Shown: piece by piece, positions 1-4,105 of the stretch | Position numbering within the stretch: the stretch's first letter is position 1 | Layout of the letters: every line of letters begins with the position of its first letter | Source of the DNA: Deltaproteobacteria bacterium | Lineage (GTDB): Bacteria > Desulfobacterota > GWC2-55-46 | Assembly (NCBI GenBank): GCA_016234955.1 | Contig: JACRNN010000185.1 | Span: forward strand, 1 to 5,074 | Length of the DNA: 5,074 nt | Direction of reading: 5' to 3' | Notes under the pieces: model-generated | The model's input: only the letters and a program-made list of their open reading frames with translations | Database searches by the model: none | What the model was told of the DNA's origin: nothing | Made by a program: the position numbers and the translations under genes

Positions 1-474
1 GACGCAGAGCTTCTCATTGCCGCACGCCTTGAGGAACGTGTCGTGGAACTGGTTGTCGAGCTTGAAAAAGCCCTTTACGTCGTCCCTGTCGGCGTGCTTT
101 TTCATCTGCGCGTTGAGGCTCTCGAGCCGTTTTATCTCCTTATGGGTGAGCGTCCGGCATGAGGTCCGGGCCGCAAAGCCCTCGAGCAGGCTCTTTATCG
201 CGTAGAACTCGCGCACGTCCCTGTCGGTGATAGGGCTTACCACCGCCCCCTTCCTCGGCGTCACCGTTATGAAACCCTCGGATTCGAGCTGGCGGAATGC
301 CTCGCGTATAGGGGTTCTGCTTATGCCGAAGCTCTCGGCTATCTCCTGCTCCGGCACCCGCTCACCGGGCTTGAGCCGCCCGGTTATCACGGAGTCCTTT
401 ATGAACTCCACTATCCGCTCCCTCAGCGTGAGCGGCTTTTCCGTCGGGTAATCGAGAACGCGAACTTTTTCCAT
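1..474 (-). CDS. GntR-family transcriptional regulator, FadR/FCD subfamily (3' end cut by window)
   Basis: This is a DNA-binding regulator that probably senses a small carboxylate-type ligand; the ligand cannot be read from the sequence. Reading leftwards from ATG 472-474 gives 158 residues with no stop before the edge. Residues about 15-78 form the GntR winged helix: LRERIVEFIKDSVITGRLKPG, then the recognition-helix block SFGISRTPIREAFRQLES, then the wing GFITVTPRKGAVVS. From about residue 83 the all-helical FCD domain begins (DRDVREFYAIKSLLEGFAAR). D140 and H144 in the LDNQFHDTFL segment match the first metal or ligand residues of FCD domains. A full protein is usually 210-240 residues, so about a third is missing. 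No clear Shine-Dalgarno precedes the ATG; the start was chosen because it gives the usual short lead before the LRERI helix. The gene diverges from the cob genes across about 700 bases of repeats, so a regulatory link to them is not supported. Confidence 0.93.
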   Translation of the reverse strand, partial: MEKVRVLDYPTEKPLTLRERIVEFIKDSVITGRLKPGERVPEQEIAESFGISRTPIREAFRQLESEGFITVTPRKGAVVSPITDRDVREFYAIKSLLEGFAARTSCRTLTHKEIKRLESLNAQMKKHADRDDVKGFFKLDNQFHDTFLKACGNEKLCV

Positions 475-530
475 ATTATTATAGCCGGGGTTTTGATGGC
501 TGTGCCTTAAGTCCGGAACAGGCGTGTTTT

Positions 531-770
531 TTTGACAGGCTGCTGAAAAAGCCCCATCTGCGGTGTCGTCCGACCCGCACTGCTCGTGCGGGTGGACCGG
601 CTCGTCACTGCGGCGTACAGGACAAGTACGCCTTCCCATTGCAATTGTAAAGACGCAATGGGAGCCCTGCCCCACTTCTCGACTCCTCGGGGTACCCATG
701 CGAGAAGCATGGGTCGGGAACTTTTTGAGCAGCCTGACGTGAGTCCGGAGTTTTTCAGCAAGCTGTCAAA
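531..770. repeat. 240-bp MITE-like palindromic element, copy A of a core shared with 3858-4069
   Basis: The ends are 20-bp terminal inverted repeats matching at 18 of 20 positions (531-550 against 751-770; arm TTTGACAGGCTGCTGAAAAA). A second, nested copy of the end motif at 722-736 matches 536-550 at 14 of 15. Four perfect hairpins lie inside: 574-592 (7 bp, with an outer GTCC/GGAC helix from 568 to 597), 612-632 (7 bp), 635-662 (8 bp) and 694-714 (8 bp). Positions 627-671 are identical, inverted, to 3934-3978, which proves a dispersed repeat. No transposase is present, so this would be a non-autonomous element or an extragenic palindrome. AGTCCGGA occurs at 510-517 and 742-749 but does not sit cleanly at both ends, so a target-site duplication is not shown. 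Open frames across this stretch are repeat artefacts. Confidence 0.88.
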
Positions 771-780
771 CCGCGCCTTT

Positions 781-799
781 ATTGTATATTGTATATTGA
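781..799. repeat. Short AT-rich tandem repeat (ATTGTAT unit)
   Basis: The heptamer ATTGTAT occurs twice in tandem, followed by a partial third copy, directly outside the right end of element A. It runs into TTGACT (796-801), and TATTTT follows at 821-826, a loose rightward promoter-like pair with a 19-base gap. There is no gene immediately downstream, so I do not call a promoter. Confidence 0.6.
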
Positions 800-839
800 C
801 TACCCCATTAAAAGTCAAGCTATTTTCCGATTTTTCGGA

Positions 840-1081
840 GAGTTAACCCGCCTATTTTTGAGATCAGGGCAGGTGTGCAGGCTTATCGGCAGCCGTATTT
901 TTGACCATCCGTTCCCAACGTTTGAACATGCATAGCGAGCGCATTCCCCTAAGCCCAAACTGCGGGGTCAAGCGAGCGAATGGAACATAGATACTCCCTT
1001 ATATGTCGAAGATTAAGCGCGGAAAAGCCGCGGGGAGCTTCAAGACGCGCCCCGGGCGAGCCTGTGATTTCCCTTGTACGG
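840..1081. other. Gene-free intergenic stretch with local hairpins, unassigned
   Basis: No convincing gene or known RNA family is visible here. Seen directly: TATTTTTGA occurs twice (853-861 and 896-904). Near-direct repeats built on GCGAGCG lie about 35 bases apart. A perfect 5-bp GC hairpin (CGCGG-AAAAG-CCGCG) sits at 1018-1032, and a GC-rich stem-loop with one mismatch follows at about 1032-1053. On the minus strand a frame stays open from 998 to a stop at 864-866; its Met at 944 would give 26 residues, which is too short and too weak to call. The structured part could be an RNA or a decayed repeat. Confidence 0.5.
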
Positions 1082-1107
1082 ACAATATTTTTGAGTTTTA
1101 ATATTGT
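1074..1107 (+). promoter_or_regulatory. Operator-like inverted repeat and weak promoter candidate upstream of cbiR
   Basis: A perfect 8-bp inverted repeat, ACAATATT (1082-1089) and AATATTGT (1100-1107), is separated by 10 bases, a size usual for a dimeric repressor site. It overlaps a possible promoter: TTGTAC (1074-1079, 3 of 6 to the -35 consensus), 17 bases, then TTTAAT (1097-1102, 5 of 6 to the -10 consensus). Transcription would begin near 1109, about 60 bases before the cbiR start. A binding protein cannot be named. Confidence 0.35.
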
Positions 1108-1169
1108 AACAGGCTGAAAAAAATGAAACCGCCCTAACCTGTTAAGGCCGTTGCGCCGTTTTTTCCCCC

Positions 1170-1967
1170 ATGATGGATAGAGAATCTTTCCGAGATATAA
1201 GGGTACAGGTCCATATCCCTTACCAGTTCCTCATAAAGAGGTTCGATGAGATAATGAGGGAGGGGATAAACCCGGAGGTCTACTTCGACGAGGTGTCGCT
1301 CGAGATCGCCGTGGGCGCGGACTTGAGGAACATCAAGGATGAGTGCGGGAGGAGGGGGCTCACGCTGACGATGCACGGCCCGTACTCCGACCTGAACCCC
1401 GGAAGCGCCGACGAGGGGATAAGGACGCGCACGGTGGAGGTCTACGGCAGGGCGTTCGAGGCGGCGGGGTATCTCAACCCAAAGACTATCGTGCTCCACG
1501 CCGGATACAGCGAAAAGAGGTTCAAGGGCGATGTGGGGCTGTGGCTCTCCCAGAGCCTCAAGACCTGGCCCCCGTTCGTAAGCGCGGCCGGGAGGCTCGG
1601 TATGGTGATAGCCGTTGAGCATATATTCGAGAAGACGCCGCACCCGCTCAAGGCCCTCATGACGGCGGTGGATTCGCCCTTCTTCGGGGTCTGCGTGGAC
1701 TCCGGCCACTTAAACGTCTTTGCCGGAGGGGGGATGGAGGAGTGGATGAGGGAACTCGGCCCCTTCATTGCGGAGGCGCATATACACGACAACGACGGCG
1801 CGGGCGACGACCACCTGCCGGTGGGCGACGGCTCTATAGACTTCCCCCTCTTCTTCAGGCTCCTCAAGACCCACGCCCGCGACCCGGTATTGACCATAGA
1901 GCCGCACGGGGAGGAGATGATGATGAGGGCCATACCCGCGGTAAGGAGGCTGCTGGAGGGGCTGTAG
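1170..1967 (+). CDS. cbiR: TIM-barrel metal-dependent hydrolase/isomerase-like protein, probable cobamide-remodelling enzyme CbiR
   Basis: The 265-residue protein has the pattern of the xylose isomerase-like / AP endonuclease 2 TIM-barrel superfamily. Likely metal and active-site residues occur on successive strands: H69 (TMHGPY), H110 (IVLHAGY), E150 (IAVEHIFE), D177 and H180 (CVDSGH), H204 and H206 (EAHIHDND), H215 (DDHLPVGDG) and E244 (LTIEPHG). Strand 1 is VQVHIPY at residues 12-18. This fold includes CbiR, which hydrolyses the phosphodiester of the cobamide nucleotide loop so the lower ligand can be exchanged. The assignment here is inferred from fold, length and position directly before a B12 riboswitch with cobO, cobU and cobT. 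The gene lies upstream of the riboswitch and is not under its direct control. No good Shine-Dalgarno precedes ATG 1170; ATG 1173 is equally possible, and an in-frame stop at 1143 excludes a longer form. The alternative is a generic sugar phosphate isomerase/epimerase. Confidence 0.85.
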   Translation: MMDRESFRDIRVQVHIPYQFLIKRFDEIMREGINPEVYFDEVSLEIAVGADLRNIKDECGRRGLTLTMHGPYSDLNPGSADEGIRTRTVEVYGRAFEAAGYLNPKTIVLHAGYSEKRFKGDVGLWLSQSLKTWPPFVSAAGRLGMVIAVEHIFEKTPHPLKALMTAVDSPFFGVCVDSGHLNVFAGGGMEEWMRELGPFIAEAHIHDNDGAGDDHLPVGDGSIDFPLFFRLLKTHARDPVLTIEPHGEEMMMRAIPAVRRLLEGL

Positions 1968-2009
1968 GCCCGTCTTTTCACACGGGAGGGAAGCGGTGTG
2001 AGAATTGAC

Positions 2010-2039
2010 TTGACGCGCCGTTATGAAAACTGATAGTTT
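2010..2039 (+). promoter_or_regulatory. Candidate sigma70-type promoter for the riboswitch-cob transcript
   Basis: TTGACG (2010-2015) is a 5 of 6 match to the -35 consensus. After 18 bases comes TAGTTT (2034-2039), preceded by TGA as in an extended -10. Transcription would begin near 2046, about ten bases before the first helix of the aptamer. An overlapping TTGACT at 2005-2010 is an alternative -35. The position just upstream of the aptamer is the main support, since the -10 match is weak. Confidence 0.45.
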
Positions 2040-2055
2040 ATCTTTACCGTACTCG

Positions 2056-2234
2056 CAACCGGGTGCCCGTCGATGACATCCTCATCAAGGGCCAAAAGGG
2101 AATCCCGTAGGAATCGGGAGCTGCCCCGCAACTGTAAGCGGCGACGAAATCTTTACTTAGCTACCACTGGCCCGTATCGGCCGGGAAGGAAAAGAGAGTA
2201 GGACGACCCGCGAGCCAGGAGACCTGCCCGGTTG
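2056..2234 (+). promoter_or_regulatory. Cobalamin (adenosylcobalamin) riboswitch aptamer
   Basis: The conserved core of the B12 riboswitch is present in order: GGTGCC (2062-2067), the AAAAGGGAA segment (2094-2102), CTGCCCCGCAACTGTAAGCG (2121-2140), CCACTGG (2164-2170), GGGAAGG (2183-2189), and the B12 box GCGAGCCAGGAGACCTGCC (2210-2228). A perfect 8-bp helix closes the domain: CAACCGGG (2056-2063) with CCCGGTTG (2227-2234). These riboswitches bind a cobamide and lower expression of downstream genes when it is plentiful. Here the target is cobO and, by read-through, cobU and cobT. An intrinsic terminator at 2413-2451 fits control at the level of transcription. Confidence 0.96.
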
Positions 2235-2412
2235 TATCAGAGTAAGACCTTCCGAGGGAGAGGGTCCGAGGTTTCAAGGCCGCTTCCGCCGCGTCTTCCG
2301 TTGGGGACGCCCGCGGGGGAGGCCGTGTTGAGAGCCCCCTTTACCGCGCCGTCCGTACATGGAGCGCAAGGGGAAGTTTCCGTATTGAGGAAGCTCAAAA
2401 CGAACCCGGCGT
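2235..2412 (+). other. Long expression-platform linker between aptamer and terminator
   Basis: This 178-base untranslated leader has no supported gene. It contains a GC-rich imperfect hairpin at 2278-2324 (outer helix GGCC/GGCC, inner GCGTC/GACGC) and a 7-bp hairpin with one G-U pair at 2375-2395 (AGTTTCC with GGAAGCT). AAGGGGA at 2369-2374 region resembles the right arm of the terminator (AAGGGGATGGG from 2435) and could compete for the left arm as an antiterminator. That role is inference. A 60-codon open frame starting inside the aptamer is not credible as a gene. Confidence 0.5.
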
Positions 2413-2451
2413 AGACCCATCCCTTAACAACCACAAGGGGATGGGTCTTTT
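2413..2451 (+). terminator. Intrinsic terminator of the riboswitch, upstream of cobO
   Basis: The arms AGACCCATCCC (2413-2423) and GGGATGGGTCT (2438-2448) form a perfect 11-bp stem, extendable by two A-T pairs around a bulged G, and run straight into TTTT (2448-2451). It lies 50 bases before the cobO start and after a B12 aptamer, so it most likely acts as the attenuator that stops transcription when cobamide is bound. Confidence 0.88.
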
Positions 2452-2501
2452 ACTTTGGCGGAGGCACGTACCGCTGCATCATAAGGGACGGCAGGTGAGA
2501 T

Positions 2502-3035
2502 ATGCGTAAAAGAGGGCTTGTGCATATATATACGGGCGAGGGCAAGGGCAAGACAACGGCCGCCATAGGCCTGAGCGTCAGGGCCGCCGGCCAGGGGGTC
2601 AAGGTGCTCATCGTCCAGTTTTTCAAGGAGGACATGGCGTCTTCCGGGGAGAAGAACTTTTTTGCGGGTAGCCCCTCTGTGGAGATATTGAGGTCGAACT
2701 GCAGGCATCCGGTCTTTACCGGAAAAAATACCGATTTGGCGGGCGTGAAAAGGTCCGTGGTGGAGACCTTCGAGAGGGCGAAAAAGACGGTCATGGAAGG
2801 GACCATAGGGCTTCTCGTCCTCGACGAGGTGATGTCGGCGATAAACGGCGGGTGGATCGGGGTCGATGAGATGCTGGATTTCCTCGATAAGAGGCCTCCG
2901 GGCATCGAGGTAGTGCTCACTGGCAGGAACGCCCCGGTCGAGCTCATCAAGGCGGCCGATTACGTCACCGAGATGCTCAAGATAAAGCACCCGTTCGACG
3001 AGGATATAGCGGCGCGGAAGGGGATAGAGTTTTAA
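2502..3035 (+). CDS. cobO: Corrinoid adenosyltransferase (CobO/BtuR/CobA type)
   Basis: The enzyme transfers the 5'-deoxyadenosyl group of ATP to the cobalt of a reduced corrinoid, giving adenosylated cobyrinate or cobinamide forms in the cytoplasm. The 177-residue length is normal for the CobO/BtuR family. The P-loop GEGKGKTT is at residues 12-19 after the typical lead GLVHIYT. LVLDEV (residues 105-110, with D108 and E109) is the Walker-B-like acidic pair. VVLTGRNAP lies at 137-145, and the C-terminus KHPFDEDIAARKGIEF is the family ending. AGGTGA (2493-2498) provides a Shine-Dalgarno close to the ATG. This is the first gene after the cobalamin riboswitch and its terminator, so it should be repressed by cobamide. 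Its stop codon lies within the left terminal repeat of the palindromic element at 3032-3180. It is not the unrelated PduO or EutT type. Confidence 0.96.
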   Translation: MRKRGLVHIYTGEGKGKTTAAIGLSVRAAGQGVKVLIVQFFKEDMASSGEKNFFAGSPSVEILRSNCRHPVFTGKNTDLAGVKRSVVETFERAKKTVMEGTIGLLVLDEVMSAINGGWIGVDEMLDFLDKRPPGIEVVLTGRNAPVELIKAADYVTEMLKIKHPFDEDIAARKGIEF

Positions 3036-3180
3036 GGCCACCTCTAAAAATAGCTCTTTTTCCTGATCTCTTTGTTGGGGCGAAAATAAAATGCTCACAT
3101 ATTCGCATATATGCTCCGCTTTTATTTTCGCCCCTGCCTCGACCTCGGAAAAAATAACTGATTTTTAGAGGCAGCCTTAA
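3032..3180. repeat. 149-bp nested palindromic element between cobO and cobU
   Basis: Its 20-bp terminal inverted repeats (3032-3051 and 3161-3180) match at 18 of 20 positions and begin and end with TTAAGGC/GCCTTAA. Inside, a perfect 15-bp inverted repeat pairs 3077-3091 (GGGGCGAAAATAAAA) with 3120-3134, around a 28-base AT-rich loop. The flanking segments between the two arm pairs are also roughly complementary. The left terminal repeat contains the cobO stop codon (3033-3035). No transposase is present. It differs in sequence from the elements at 531-770 and 3858-4069. A small transposable element or extragenic palindrome is most likely. The stem is not followed by a T run, so it is not a standard terminator. 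Confidence 0.85.
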
Positions 3181-3264
3181 TGTTTCCTTCGGGCATAATT
3201 CACGGAAAGCAAGATTTGCAAGCCATGAACGCAAGCTCCAACGGATACGCCGGAGCAGGCTCCG

Positions 3265-3269
3265 GGAGG
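3265..3269 (+). promoter_or_regulatory. Shine-Dalgarno that sets the cobU start at 3276
   Basis: GGAGG lies six bases before ATG 3276-3278, an ideal spacing. The longer in-frame starts at 3180 (inside the palindromic element) and 3225 would add 32 or 17 residues of low-complexity sequence with no family counterpart. Confidence 0.8.
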
Positions 3270-3275
3270 GGGCAT

Positions 3276-3812
3276 ATGGAGCGCTCAGGACCGTTGCACA
3301 GGAAGTCCGTATTCGTCATGGGCGGGGCGCGCAGCGGTAAGAGCGCCTTTGCCCTGAAGCTGGCCGAGTCCATAGGCGGCAAGAGGATATACGTGGCCAC
3401 CGCCGAGGCGCTCGACGGCGAGATGGATGAGCGTATAGGCAGGCACAGGAAAGAGCGGTCCGCCTCCTGGGAGACCGTGGAGGAGCCGCTCGATATCGCC
3501 GGCAAATTAAGCGGGGCCTCAACAGGGTCGGTGGTGCTCATAGACTGCCTCACGCTCTGGGTGAATAACCTCGTATCCTCGGGGCTTGACGATGGCCGGG
3601 TGGTTGAAGAGGCCCTGAGGCTCTCGGAGGCGATCAAGGGTTCCCGGTCTTCGGTAATAGCCGTATCCAATGAACTCGGCCTGGGGATAGTCCCTGAAAA
3701 TAGCCTTGCCAGGAGGTTCAGGGACCTCTCCGGCATCGTGAACCGCGAGGTGGCCGGGGCCTGCGAGGAGGTCTACTTCGTCGCCGCGGGCATATCGCTC
3801 AGGATGAAGTAG
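3276..3812 (+). CDS. cobU: Bifunctional adenosylcobinamide kinase / adenosylcobinamide-phosphate guanylyltransferase
   Basis: CobU phosphorylates adenosylcobinamide and then transfers GMP from GTP to give adenosylcobinamide-GDP, the substrate of cobalamin synthase. From ATG 3276 the protein has 178 residues, the usual family size. The P-loop GGARSGKS is at residues 16-23. RIGRHRKERSASWETVEEP (53-71) contains H57, matching the histidine guanylylated in the Salmonella enzyme. IDCLTLWVNNL (89-99) is the Walker-B-like block. SNELGLGIVPENSLARRFRD (131-150) and the ending EEVYFVAAGISLRMK complete the family pattern. The start was chosen for its strong Shine-Dalgarno and family length; ATG 3180 would give 210 residues but overlaps the repeat's end. 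It follows cobO by 240 bases, 149 of them a palindromic element. No promoter of its own is evident, so it probably shares the riboswitch-controlled transcript. Confidence 0.96.
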   Translation: MERSGPLHRKSVFVMGGARSGKSAFALKLAESIGGKRIYVATAEALDGEMDERIGRHRKERSASWETVEEPLDIAGKLSGASTGSVVLIDCLTLWVNNLVSSGLDDGRVVEEALRLSEAIKGSRSSVIAVSNELGLGIVPENSLARRFRDLSGIVNREVAGACEEVYFVAAGISLRMK

Positions 3813-3857
3813 GTTTTTTTAAAGGGGTTTTATACACGGCGTCATAAATAATCGCCG

Positions 3858-4069
3858 ATACGGAGCGTCAGAACAAACTTCCACTTGCATAGCTTCGCGG
3901 CAAGTGGAGCCTGCCAAGGCGCGGCGAGAGCGAGGCAGGGCTCCCATTGCGTCTTTACAATTGCAATGGGAAGGCGTATTTTTGTATACGCCGCAACGAC
4001 GAGCCGAGGAGCCGGGGCACCCACGCCAAGCGGCGTGGGTCGGGTATGCGAAGTTATGACGCTCCGTAT
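3858..4069. repeat. 212-bp palindromic element between cobU and cobT, copy B (inverted) of the core in 531-770
   Basis: The ends are perfect 13-bp inverted repeats ATACGGAGCGTCA (3858-3870) and its complement (4057-4069); these differ from the ends of copy A. Positions 3934-3978 are identical to 627-671 on the opposite strand, and similarity continues into GGCTCGTC-TGCGGCGTA on one side. Perfect hairpins lie at 3880-3908 (9 bp), 3943-3970 (8 bp), 3973-3992 (7 bp) and 4019-4040 (9 bp), in the same order as those of copy A read in reverse. The first and last use different stem sequences from copy A. No transposase or believable gene is present; open frames on both strands are repeat translations. 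The region 3813-3857 before it holds a T run (3814-3820) and a small CGGCG/CGCCG hairpin, but no good terminator. Confidence 0.88.
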
Positions 4070-4105
4070 ACAATACCTGCCACAATACTCAAGGGGGGGA
4101 TTCAA

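Noticed and set aside
478..506. TATAAT on the minus strand (478-483) as promoter of the GntR gene
   Set aside because: The hexamer is perfect, but it ends only three bases before the start codon, which would put the transcript start inside the gene, and the -35 region is poor.
507..846. Overlapping open frames on both strands (507-818 minus, 586-846 plus)
   Set aside because: They run through the palindromic element. The plus-strand frame shares the peptide HCNCKDAMGALP with the repeat at 3858-4069, so it is repeat translation and not a gene.
1134..1981. Minus-strand open frames at 1134-1709 and 1442-1981 opposite cbiR
   Set aside because: They are shadows of the plus-strand gene, whose product shows a full set of ordered TIM-barrel motifs.
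1969..2001. Terminator after cbiR
   Set aside because: Small overlapping hairpins occur (CCCGT/ACGGG at 1969-1986, TCACAC/GTGTGA at 1978-2001), but neither is followed by a T run.
2232..2434. Open frames of 60-65 codons on both strands after the aptamer
   Set aside because: They overlap the end of the riboswitch and the attenuator terminator, have no ribosome binding site and no recognisable domain.
3077..3134. Intrinsic terminator after cobO
   Set aside because: The 15-bp stem is strong, but its loop is 28 bases and AT-rich and no T run follows on the plus strand.
3180..3275. Extended cobU start at ATG 3180 (or 3225)
   Set aside because: The first lies in the terminal repeat of the palindrome, the added residues have no family counterpart, and ATG 3276 has an ideal GGAGG six bases upstream.
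531..4069. CRISPR array
   Set aside because: The repeated 45-bp unit occurs only twice, about 3.3 kb apart and inverted; there are no regularly spaced direct repeats.
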